Of a stretch of DNA of 64,000 nucleotides, positions 1 through 6,970 are shown one piece after another. Both the position numbers and the translations under genes were made by a program. Each line of letters begins with the position of its first letter. The first letter of the stretch is position 1. The notes below the pieces were generated by a model. That model was given only the letters and a program-made list of their open reading frames with translations, was not told the origin of the DNA and did not search any database. The stretch comes from an uncultured Chitinophagaceae bacterium (GTDB lineage Bacteria > Bacteroidota > Bacteroidia > Chitinophagales > Chitinophagaceae), in assembly GCA_937919945.1 (NCBI GenBank), contig CALESY010000008.1:1-64000 (forward strand). The letters are read 5' to 3'.

Positions 1-2
1 AT

Positions 3-818
3 ACGGGCTTGGTGCAGGAATTGTACAACGATAAATCAGTAGAAGGATTGGCGCGTTACGAAAACGTACAGGAATTACTCAACTCGATCAAAGAATTTAC
101 GGAAACACCCGATGAAGAAGGTGAATTGCGCGATAAATCGCTTGGAAGCTACCTGCAACAAATAACGCTGCTTACAGATGTCGATAATCAAAATGACGAA
201 GACCAAGACACTGTAAAGCTGATGACCATACACGCAGCAAAGGGTTTGGAGTTTCCTTGTGTATTCAATGTAGGGCTGGAGGAAAATCTTTTTCCCAGTG
301 CCATGAGTTTGTATGACCGAAACGATCTCGAAGAAGAGCGCCGTTTATTTTATGTGGCTATCACGAGGGCTAAGGACAGGTTGTGGGTTACATATGCCAA
401 CAGCCGTTACCGCTTCGGTAACCTGGTACAAAATGAGCCCAGCCGCTTTATAGAAGAGATACCACAAGAGCACCTAGACAAAAGCTTTACAGGCATCAGC
501 AATCGTGCGCAAGGTTCTGTAAACGCATGGGGCAATACGCTGAACCAGGGTTTTGACAAAACACCATCTTTGAAAAAACTTGCGGAAAAATTACAACAGC
601 CATCGCCAACTTCGCATACCCCGTCTGCCGATTTCAAAGCCGATAACCCAATGGAAATGGAAGTAGGCATGGAAGTAGAACACCTGAAATTCGGTTTTGG
701 TAAGATACAAGCGTTGGAAGGTGGGGCGAACAACCGTATAGCCACTATAGAGTTTGGCGGCGGGCATGGGCAGAAGAAAATAATGTTAAACTTTGCTAAA
801 ATAAGGATAGTGCGATGA
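3..818 (+). CDS. UvrD/PcrA-type DNA helicase, C-terminal part (5' end outside window)
   Basis: Superfamily 1 ATP-dependent 3'-5' DNA helicase used in repair and in clearing replication blocks. The reading frame is open from the window edge (codons Thr-Gly-Leu before the first possible start), so this is the 3' part of a longer gene. Visible are the motif V region (LMTIHAAKGLEFPCVF, then GLEENLFP) and motif VI (EEERRLFYVAITRAKDRL), followed by a low-complexity linker. The C-terminal segment (HLKFGFGKIQALEGG and onward) resembles the Tudor-like tail of PcrA/UvrD that contacts RNA polymerase. A UvrD/PcrA helicase is clear; which paralogue it is cannot be told without the N-terminus. Confidence 0.93.
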   Translation, partial: TGLVQELYNDKSVEGLARYENVQELLNSIKEFTETPDEEGELRDKSLGSYLQQITLLTDVDNQNDEDQDTVKLMTIHAAKGLEFPCVFNVGLEENLFPSAMSLYDRNDLEEERRLFYVAITRAKDRLWVTYANSRYRFGNLVQNEPSRFIEEIPQEHLDKSFTGISNRAQGSVNAWGNTLNQGFDKTPSLKKLAEKLQQPSPTSHTPSADFKADNPMEMEVGMEVEHLKFGFGKIQALEGGANNRIATIEFGGGHGQKKIMLNFAKIRIVR

Positions 819-883
819 CGTAAATTTTTCGTTTTTATGGAATAAGGCTGTTACTTGCATCCTACCACTAAAACGAAAAGATT

Positions 884-2536
884 ATGCTATCGCGAAACTA
901 TCTTGTAATGCTTGGGTTGCTTTGGGCAACAAGCCATACCCTGTTTGCGCAAACACGCCAAAGTGTAAAAATTAAACATGCTACTGTGTTTCTGAATGGT
1001 GCAGAACTCAGCAGCCAGGCAAGCATCAACCTGCCACAGGGCGAATCTGAAATATTGTTTACAAACATTGCGGGCAATGTAAACCAACAAAGCCTGAACA
1101 TAGGGGCGGGCAATGGTGTGGTAATACAGTCCGCAACGTTTCAGAACAATTTTTTGGTAGCAGAGGTGTTATCTCCCCGCGCACGTGCTATACAGGATAG
1201 CATTGAGATGATAGAAAACAGCCGGACAGGTGCAACCAATGCACTAACGGTTATCAATGAGCAGATAGGCATTTTATCGCAAAACAAACAAGTGTCAGGT
1301 ACCCAAAGCGGATTGTCTGTTGCGGAACTTACCAAGATGCTGGATTTGGTAAAAGCACGCCTTGCAGGGTTATTGGCTGAAAAAGACAAACTGAATGCGA
1401 TGCTGAAAAAAACGGACGAACGCCTCTCTCTACTGCGTATGCAGTTGGAAGAAGAAAAGAAAAAAGATTTTCAGCCGGGTGGTCAATTGTTAGTTAAGTT
1501 TTATAGCCCGCGTGCAACAAGTACTGACGTTAGTATATCGTATGTTGTACCTAATGCAGGCTGGTCTCCCTCTTACGATTTGCGGGTGGATGATTTGAAA
1601 AGCCCTGTGAAGTTGTTTTACAAAGCCAATGTATATCAGAACAGTGGCGTAAAGTGGGATGATATTAAAATCAGCCTCTCAACAGGTAACCCTAATGAGG
1701 GTGCACAAGCACCTGCATTACAACCCTGGTATCTGGCTTTTTATCAGCCTGTTGCTTATGGAGAGGGGTACATGAATAAAACGCTTTCTTCAAGCGATAT
1801 AGAAAAAATGCCAAGCAGAAATACTTCATCAATGGTATCCACATCTGCTGGAGTGTATCAGAGTAATAGAGGAGGCTTAAATATGAATGATACTAGAGGG
1901 GTGAGTAATTATGTGCAAACAGATAATAGCGGTGTAAATACAGTTTTTGATATTGACCTGCCATATACTGTACCAAGTGATGGTCAAAAACATTTGGTGT
2001 CTGTAAAAAATTATGAACTACCTGCTAGTTACCGCTATTTTGCAGTACCTAAAATGGATAGGGATGCTTTCTTGCAGGCGCAAATAACCAATTGGGAAGA
2101 CCTGAACCTGATACCTGCCGCTACCAATATTTTTTACGAGGGTAGTTATGTAGGGCAAGGCTATATAGATATGCGCAATACCAAAGACACGATGAATATA
2201 TCGCTCGGCCGCGATAAGAAAATTATCATCCGTCGTGAGCGAGATAAGGAATTGCGTAGTGTAAAAACTATCGGTACAAACATTAAAGAAACATTTGCTT
2301 ACACCATCAGCATACGCAATACCCGGAAAGAAGCTATCAACATCACGGTGCTGGAACAACTACCCATCAGTAACGATAAAGACATCGTAATAGAAGATAC
2401 CGACAAAGACGGTGGTGCGTTTGAAGAAACCACCGGCGAAATAAAATGGCTGCTGAATGTAAAGCCAGCAGAAACAACGAAAAAGAAAATAGCCTTCACA
2501 GTAAAATACCCCAAAGGCAAAACGATTAATCTATAG
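884..2536 (+). CDS. Secreted DUF4139 (mucoidy-inhibitor-A-like) protein
   Basis: 550 aa with a signal peptide ending near residue 22 (LLWATSHTLFAQ). Residues about 28-125 fit the N-terminal DUF4140 domain (ATVFLNGAELSSQA...LPQGESEILFTNI), about 130-195 are a charged coiled coil, and about 200-548 fit DUF4139, a beta-rich domain with the typical run YFAVPKMDRDAFLQAQITNW and a closing KKIAFTVKYPKG. The family is widespread in Bacteroidota; its molecular role is unknown, and the name comes from a mucoidy phenotype of a distant member. Residues about 297-350 carry an insert that looks like the plug signature of TonB-dependent receptors (see findings). A strong terminator follows the stop codon. 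Confidence 0.88.
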   Translation: MLSRNYLVMLGLLWATSHTLFAQTRQSVKIKHATVFLNGAELSSQASINLPQGESEILFTNIAGNVNQQSLNIGAGNGVVIQSATFQNNFLVAEVLSPRARAIQDSIEMIENSRTGATNALTVINEQIGILSQNKQVSGTQSGLSVAELTKMLDLVKARLAGLLAEKDKLNAMLKKTDERLSLLRMQLEEEKKKDFQPGGQLLVKFYSPRATSTDVSISYVVPNAGWSPSYDLRVDDLKSPVKLFYKANVYQNSGVKWDDIKISLSTGNPNEGAQAPALQPWYLAFYQPVAYGEGYMNKTLSSSDIEKMPSRNTSSMVSTSAGVYQSNRGGLNMNDTRGVSNYVQTDNSGVNTVFDIDLPYTVPSDGQKHLVSVKNYELPASYRYFAVPKMDRDAFLQAQITNWEDLNLIPAATNIFYEGSYVGQGYIDMRNTKDTMNISLGRDKKIIIRRERDKELRSVKTIGTNIKETFAYTISIRNTRKEAINITVLEQLPISNDKDIVIEDTDKDGGAFEETTGEIKWLLNVKPAETTKKKIAFTVKYPKGKTINL

Positions 2537-2543
2537 TAATTGA

Positions 2544-2579
2544 AAACGCCCACGCTACAGCGTGGGCGTTTGTTTTTTT
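2544..2579 (+). terminator. Rho-independent terminator after the DUF4139 gene
   Basis: A perfect 12-bp stem (2544-2555 with 2560-2571, AAACGCCCACGC / GCGTGGGCGTTT) around loop TACA is followed by a run of seven T. It lies 8 nt after the DUF4139 stop codon, between converging genes. Confidence 0.9.
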
Positions 2580-2612
2580 AAAAAGGCAGGTTTGGTAAAT
2601 ATTTACAGCAAA

Positions 2613-3731
2613 CTATTCATCATCACCAAAATTCATACCTCCCTCCAGTATATCATCCAGCATAAAGAGCTTGCGGTTTTTTACTTCTTTTTTTTCTGTC
2701 AATACTACATCTACTGATGTTTTGTCTTTAAAAGATGTCCATTCACCTGTTACTTTATCACCTTGTATGCTTATTTCCATTACACCCACATCTTCTTCCG
2801 TCAATACCAGTTTACCACCCTCGCCTTTTGTCACATCCAGCACTATATAGTCTTCCATATCCTGAAACTTATAGAGTGCATCCCAACCGCATACAGGTTG
2901 CGGACATTTACCTTTCAGGCTACGGATGTAGAGTTCCATTTTTATTTCATTATCAAACAGTCCGGTGTAGAGCTTACGTTCTATTACTTCTGTAGCTGTT
3001 TGCTTTTTCTCTTCTTCTTCTGGTACATCAATCTTCAGCGGGTTGGTAGTTGGAGTTTGTTTAGCCGCTGCAAGTGCTGCACTATCTTCTGTCTGTCCGC
3101 TATCCATCATAGCATATAGCTGTGCTATCAATACATCTTTCAATACTTTCTTTTCGGCTGCCAGTTTTTCATAATATTCTTCTATTGTCTCTGCTTCCAA
3201 CAAGTTTATTATCCGTCCGCCATACCATTGGTTATTGAAGCCATGAACATCTTTTACAGCAATGCAGAATATTTTGCGCGTCAGTAAATCTTGTACAAAA
3301 ATGTAGCCACGAAGACGGTAGGGTACTATTTTCTCAAAGCCAATCAACTCCCTTGGTAAAGGCATTTTCTCCAACTCATAGCGGGCTATCAATACATCGC
3401 GCCAGTGCAGGCCTGAGTCAACACCTTTTTTGTAAATAAACTTAAAATCGTTAATAATAGCATCATTAAACTCTGGGTCGAATTGTTGTACGGAATGCAT
3501 GTTGGCTCGCAGGTTTGCTATGCGGCGGTTACCAATAATGCTGGTGTCCTTGTAGCTGAGTACCATATTCCACAGCGTAGCAAATTTTGGGAACAGAGCA
3601 GCATAGGCAGAGTCATCTTGCCTAGCCATAGTTTGCAATATCTTGTTAACCAATACTTCTTCGTTTTTTTGTTGTGCCCTTGTTTGTATGCAAGACAACA
3701 AGAAGAATATGATAGCCCAAGCGTGTTTCAT
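2613..3731 (-). CDS. Secreted protein of unknown function
   Basis: 372 aa. The N-terminus (MKHAWAIIFFLLSCIQTRAQ) is a signal peptide; the Cys is not in a convincing lipobox, so export to the periplasm or surface is more likely than lipidation. I recognise no catalytic domain. Residues about 60-200 are a mixed alpha/beta region. A Pro/Thr/Glu/Lys-rich linker follows near 215-245. The C-terminal part (GLFDNEIKMELYIRSLKG... then KVTGEWTSFKDKTSV) looks like a small beta domain, also seen in the lipoprotein at 33538-34674. The gene stands alone, converging with the DUF4139 gene. Confidence 0.75.
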   Translation of the reverse strand: MKHAWAIIFFLLSCIQTRAQQKNEEVLVNKILQTMARQDDSAYAALFPKFATLWNMVLSYKDTSIIGNRRIANLRANMHSVQQFDPEFNDAIINDFKFIYKKGVDSGLHWRDVLIARYELEKMPLPRELIGFEKIVPYRLRGYIFVQDLLTRKIFCIAVKDVHGFNNQWYGGRIINLLEAETIEEYYEKLAAEKKVLKDVLIAQLYAMMDSGQTEDSAALAAAKQTPTTNPLKIDVPEEEEKKQTATEVIERKLYTGLFDNEIKMELYIRSLKGKCPQPVCGWDALYKFQDMEDYIVLDVTKGEGGKLVLTEEDVGVMEISIQGDKVTGEWTSFKDKTSVDVVLTEKKEVKNRKLFMLDDILEGGMNFGDDE

Positions 3732-3741
3732 AGCATGAATA

Positions 3742-3772
3742 TAAAAAAAGAAACCCTCTTTGCAGAGGGTTC
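3742..3772 (-). terminator. Terminator downstream of scoB
   Basis: Stem AACCCTCT/AGAGGGTT (3752-3759 with 3764-3771, loop TTGC). Read on the minus strand it is followed by a run of seven T, about 30 nt after the scoB stop codon. Confidence 0.8.
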
Positions 3773-3798
3773 TTGTGTATTATAATGAGGTGTGTTAT

Positions 3799-4455
3799 TT
3801 AAAATACCATTTCTTTTACATCATCGGCAATTACCAATCTGCCGGCTGTTTTGGCTTTTATCTCATCAATCGTAACGCCCGGTGCATATTCCAGACAACG
3901 GAAGCCATCCGTTGTAATGTCAAATACGCCAAGGTCTGTTACTACTTTCTTTACGCATTTAACACCTGTAAGTGGCAGTGAGCATTTTGGCAACAGTTTG
4001 CTCTCGCCTTTAGGATTAGTATGTTGCATTGCTACTATGATATTTTTGGCTGCAGCTACGAGATCCATAGCCCCTCCCATGCCTTTTACCATCTTGCCGG
4101 GTATCTTCCAGTTGGCAATATCGCCATTGTCAGCTACTTCCATGGCACCCAATACGGTCAGGTCAACTTTACCTGCACGTATCATACCAAAGCTCATGGC
4201 ACTATCGAAGAAAGCTGAGCCGGGCAGTGTGGTGATAGTTTGCTTGCCTGCATTTATCAAATCGGCATCTTCCTCACCTTCAAAAGGGAAAGGTCCCATA
4301 CCAAGCAAGCCGTTCTCACTTTGCAATACAACATTTACACCTTCTGGTATGTAATTAGCCACAAGTGTCGGAATGCCGATACCGAGGTTTACATAAAAAC
4401 CGTTTTGCAGTTCTTTTGCTATGCGTTGCGCTATTTGTTCTTTGTTCAGTGCCAT
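3799..4455 (-). CDS. scoB: 3-oxoacid CoA-transferase subunit B
   Basis: 218 aa, the normal length for the beta subunit of succinyl-CoA:3-ketoacid CoA-transferase, which moves CoA from succinyl-CoA to acetoacetate in ketone body and short-chain acid use. Glu47 in SENGLLGMGP is the residue that forms the acyl-CoA intermediate in this family, and GIGIPT at 25-30 is the conserved N-terminal loop. The partner subunit scoA lies upstream on the same strand, but the two are separated by about 450 bp holding an unrelated small gene. scoA and scoB normally abut or overlap, so the arrangement here is a disrupted operon. Confidence 0.95.
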   Translation of the reverse strand: MALNKEQIAQRIAKELQNGFYVNLGIGIPTLVANYIPEGVNVVLQSENGLLGMGPFPFEGEEDADLINAGKQTITTLPGSAFFDSAMSFGMIRAGKVDLTVLGAMEVADNGDIANWKIPGKMVKGMGGAMDLVAAAKNIIVAMQHTNPKGESKLLPKCSLPLTGVKCVKKVVTDLGVFDITTDGFRCLEYAPGVTIDEIKAKTAGRLVIADDVKEMVF

Positions 4456-4464
4456 ATTTCTGAT

Positions 4465-4504
4465 AATGCGGCAATGCGATAATGTGGCAATGCGGCAATT
4501 TTTG
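4465..4504. repeat. Octamer-word array, scoB side of the inserted gene
   Basis: Consecutive 8-nt words with no gaps: AATGCGGC (4465), AATGCGAT (4473), AATGTGGC (4481), AATGCGGC (4489), then AATTTTTG. Each begins AAT and varies in the other positions. A matching array in opposite orientation lies on the other side of the gene at 4514-4870. Confidence 0.8.
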
Positions 4505-4513
4505 TGTTAAGAA

Positions 4514-4870
4514 TTATTTTTTACTCGATTTGATTATTGAATTCAATAACCTCATCACTTCATCTAATTTTTTAGTTATCAATTCATCATATACATACCC
4601 GTCAGACTTTTCACATAAATAAAGCCAATACCATGTTTCATGCGCTTCTTTATCCGCTATTTTCAGTTTATGTACAAAATCCGCCTTGCTTTCTGCGCTT
4701 TTGGCTTCTATTATATTAGCACCTATCGAAGTTCCACATCTTAATATCTGTCTGGCAATAGTTGTTTTTCTGTCTTTCTCTAATAATTCGGCATATTTAA
4801 TTATCAATAGCGATAATTCTATAGATGTTTTTACTACAGGATTGTTTTCATATTCTATTCTCATTACCAT
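4514..4870 (-). CDS. Four-helix-bundle protein (23S rRNA intervening-sequence protein family)
   Basis: 118 aa and almost wholly helical, with the family's typical core: RQILRCGTSIGANIIEAKSA, then ADFVHKLKIADKEAHETWYW. The family was first described as ORFs inside intervening sequences of 23S rRNA genes and is related to Avd of diversity-generating retroelements. Free-standing copies are common in Bacteroidota and have no settled function. No rRNA is present here. The gene sits between scoA and scoB in the same direction, with octamer-word arrays hard against both ends; the upstream array runs straight into the ATG. This looks like an inserted element rather than an operon member. Met3 is an alternative start. 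Confidence 0.88.
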   Translation of the reverse strand: MVMRIEYENNPVVKTSIELSLLIIKYAELLEKDRKTTIARQILRCGTSIGANIIEAKSAESKADFVHKLKIADKEAHETWYWLYLCEKSDGYVYDELITKKLDEVMRLLNSIIKSSKK

Positions 4871-4908
4871 TATTGCATTGTCGTATTGCCCAATTGCCGC
4901 ATTAATTA
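4869..4908. repeat. Octamer-word array, scoA side of the inserted gene
   Basis: Plus-strand words ATTATTGC (4869), ATTGTCGT (4877), ATTGCCCA (4885), ATTGCCGC (4893), ATTAATTA (4901): perfect 8-nt spacing, orientation opposite to the array at 4465-4504. The start codon of the four-helix-bundle gene overlaps the first word, and the scoA stop codon overlaps the last. Confidence 0.8.
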
Positions 4909-5601
4909 TTTCTTTCTCGTTGTTCTTTGTTCAATTCTCTTCTCATAATCCTTGCCTTGAAATATGCGATGGACATAGATGCCAGGGGTATGAATCTCGT
5001 TCGGGTGCAGTTCGCCTACAGGTACTAATTCCTCTACCTCTGCAATGGTTATTTTACCGGCCATTGCCATCATCGGGTTGAAGTTGCGAGCCGTATCTTT
5101 ATAGATTAAGTTGCCTTGCGCATCGCCTTTCCAAGCTTTTACAATCGCAAAGTCTGAATCAAAAGCATATTCCAGCAAATAGTCTTTACCGTTGAAGTTG
5201 CGCACTTCTTTACCCTCTGCTACCTCCGTACCAACACCTGCCAACAGATAGACGGCAGGCATACCATAACCACTTGCCATGCAGCGGGTAGCCAGTGTAC
5301 CCTGTGGTATCAGTTCTACTTCCAGCTCGCCACTCAGCAGCTGGCGTTCAAACTCCGCGTTTTCACCCACGTAAGAAGAAATCATTTTCTTCACCTGCTT
5401 TTGTTGCAGCATCAGCCCTATGCCGAAGTCGTCAACACCCGCGTTGTTGGATATGCAGGTAAGATTATTAACACCTTTGCGTACCAATGCAGCAATACAG
5501 TTTTCTGGAATGCCGCATAGCCCGAAGCCACCGAGCATAAGTGTCATGCCACTCTCTATACCTTTGATGGCCTCATCGGCATTTGCAACCACTTTATTCA
5601 T
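4906..5601 (-). CDS. scoA: 3-oxoacid CoA-transferase subunit A
   Basis: 231 aa, the standard length of the alpha subunit. The CoA-binding glycine-rich loop GGFGLCGIPE is at residues 24-33, followed by LTCISNNAGVDDFGIG. It forms a heterotetramer with ScoB to convert acetoacetate to acetoacetyl-CoA with succinyl-CoA as donor. It is the first gene of the interrupted sco operon; its 3' end overlaps the octamer-word array. Confidence 0.95.
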   Translation of the reverse strand: MNKVVANADEAIKGIESGMTLMLGGFGLCGIPENCIAALVRKGVNNLTCISNNAGVDDFGIGLMLQQKQVKKMISSYVGENAEFERQLLSGELEVELIPQGTLATRCMASGYGMPAVYLLAGVGTEVAEGKEVRNFNGKDYLLEYAFDSDFAIVKAWKGDAQGNLIYKDTARNFNPMMAMAGKITIAEVEELVPVGELHPNEIHTPGIYVHRIFQGKDYEKRIEQRTTRKK

Positions 5602-5631
5602 CTGTCCGTAAAATTTGCGCTAAAATACTGC

Positions 5632-5652
5632 AATTAGCTGATTATAATGTGT
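5632..5652. repeat. Short remnant related to the 9.9-kb word array
   Basis: AATTAGCTGATTA (5632-5644) recurs exactly at 9911-9923, the first 13 nt of the larger word array there. Here it stands alone between the start of scoA and the 3' end of the OsmC gene. Confidence 0.4.
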
Positions 5653-6122
5653 TAACCTGTTATTGCCTTAGGCTCGTGTTTTACAGGAAAGTTGACAGAC
5701 TTAGCAATGAAGCATTTTTTATGGGCTTCGTCGTGCAGTTGGTTGGCTTTTTCAATCATAGATGCATCAGCAACCGTAACTACAGGAAACAATGTTACTT
5801 CCGTAAAACGCGCACCCTCGGGGGTATCCATACTCAATACGCCCGTTGCGTTATCAGTGTAATCTGTTACAATAATACCCGCATCGGCACATAGGTGCAA
5901 ATACCATAGCATATGGCAGCTTGATAACGAATAAAGCAGAGCATCTTCGGGATTGTGTTTTGTACCATCTCCACGAAAAGGTGTATCTGAAGAACAAGCT
6001 ATTGTTGACTTGCCATCTACAGCCCATGTATGAGCACGCTCATACGCATCATAGCGTATAGTGCCTTCGCCTTTATTGCCCGTCCATGTTATCGTAGCGG
6101 CGTAGTAGTGTTGTTTACTCAT
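5652..6122 (-). CDS. OsmC family peroxidase-like protein
   Basis: 156 aa OsmC/Ohr-fold protein. The two family cysteines are present: Cys69 (SLSSCHMLWY, peroxidatic) and Cys137 (AHKKCFIAKSVNFPVKHEP, resolving). Such proteins reduce organic hydroperoxides as domain-swapped homodimers in the cytoplasm. The substrate cannot be predicted; the sequence is closer to the general OsmC/YhfA branch than to Ohr. The stop codon of the DUF1272 gene lies 2 nt upstream, so the two are probably co-transcribed. Confidence 0.9.
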   Translation of the reverse strand: MSKQHYYAATITWTGNKGEGTIRYDAYERAHTWAVDGKSTIACSSDTPFRGDGTKHNPEDALLYSLSSCHMLWYLHLCADAGIIVTDYTDNATGVLSMDTPEGARFTEVTLFPVVTVADASMIEKANQLHDEAHKKCFIAKSVNFPVKHEPKAITG

Positions 6123-6124
6123 AG

Positions 6125-6307
6125 TTATTCTTCGGTTTGTTTTTTTCTTTTCGGCCTTCTCACCAATTCCCCTTTACAATTAGGGCATATATGCTCCATT
6201 CCTTTTGTGCAGCCTTCACAGAAAGTACACTCGTAGCTGCATACAAATGCAATACCATCTTGTGGTAGTTCTTTATTACATTTTTCACATACCGGGCGCA
6301 TTTCCAT
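6125..6307 (-). CDS. DUF1272 small zinc-ribbon protein
   Basis: 60 aa. Eight cysteines in CxxC-like pairs (RPVCEKCNKELP, VCSYECTFCEGC, HICPNCKGEL) make a two-site zinc-binding fold typical of DUF1272. Function unknown. The basic C-terminus (RRPKRKKQ) is a common feature. Two nucleotides separate it from the OsmC gene, which suggests translational coupling. Confidence 0.9.
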   Translation of the reverse strand: MEMRPVCEKCNKELPQDGIAFVCSYECTFCEGCTKGMEHICPNCKGELVRRPKRKKQTEE

Positions 6308-6316
6308 ATACTAAAG

Positions 6317-6922
6317 TTAAGTATTTAAGAATTCAGCAGATTTCTTGATTGTTATTTTCAGTTCATCATTATCTAACATCTTCGTTATAGGTTTGGGCAC
6401 TGGTGGGTTCAGGATTGGTTCTTGCAACGCGTATTGCAGCCACAAATTAGTATGCCACTTACCCAGCTTGTAGCCGATGTTTTTGAACAAGCCTATTTCT
6501 TCAAATCCGTAAGCTTTATGAAACGCTACACTATTTTCATTCGTAACCAACACACTTGCAAAAACATTGATGTAGCCTTGTTGCCTCAATAATTCAAACA
6601 ATGTGTTGTATAGTGCCCGTGCTACACCTTTCCGGTGGTGTTTGGCATCAATATACACAGTACTTTCCGGCGACCATTGATAAGCGGCACGTTCTCTGTG
6701 TGTGCTGCCGTAAGCATATCCTACTATTTCGCCATCGCACTCGCATACAAGCCACGGATATTGCGCCGTTATCTTTTCAATCTTTGCGCTGAAGTCTGCA
6801 ACAGATGGTATTTCATATTCAAACGTATTGGCAGTGTGCAATACATAAGGTGCATATACTGCAAGCGCCGCTTCCGCATCAGCGGGTTTTATTAATCGTA
6901 TATTGTTGTTGTTCATCATCAA
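6317..6922 (-). CDS. GNAT N-acetyltransferase (phosphinothricin acetyltransferase/MnaT type)
   Basis: 201 aa. GNAT domain with the acetyl-CoA pyrophosphate loop HHRKGVARALYNTL and the PAT-like end NENSVAFHKAYGF...GYKLGKWHTNLWLQ. Relatives acetylate phosphinothricin or methionine sulfone/sulfoximine-like amino acids, that is, toxic glutamine synthetase inhibitors. It is adjacent to glnN and in the same direction; a detoxifying role towards GS inhibitors would fit but is only inference. About 25 residues follow the usual domain end. Several Met codons at the N-terminus (MMMNNNN) leave the exact start open. Confidence 0.88.
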   Translation of the reverse strand: MMMNNNNIRLIKPADAEAALAVYAPYVLHTANTFEYEIPSVADFSAKIEKITAQYPWLVCECDGEIVGYAYGSTHRERAAYQWSPESTVYIDAKHHRKGVARALYNTLFELLRQQGYINVFASVLVTNENSVAFHKAYGFEEIGLFKNIGYKLGKWHTNLWLQYALQEPILNPPVPKPITKMLDNDELKITIKKSAEFLNT

Positions 6923-6927
6923 GTTTA

Positions 6928-6963
6928 TTAAAACACAAAGCCCCGCAACAGTGCGGGGCTTTG
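6928..6963 (-). terminator. Terminator of glnN
   Basis: Perfect 12-bp stem CAAAGCCCCGCA/TGCGGGGCTTTG (6936-6947 with 6952-6963, loop ACAG), beginning 8 nt after the glnN stop codon; the minus strand continues with TGTTTTAAT. It separates glnN from the acetyltransferase gene. Confidence 0.85.
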
Positions 6964-6970
6964 AAATTTG

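Noticed and set aside
4514..4870. rRNA intervening sequence
   Set aside because: The protein family fits, but no 23S rRNA sequence surrounds it; the neighbours are scoA and scoB.
4465..4908. Repeat arrays considered as CRISPR or simple satellites
   Set aside because: There are no 25-40 nt repeats with unique spacers; the unit is 8 nt, contiguous and degenerate, and no cas gene is present.
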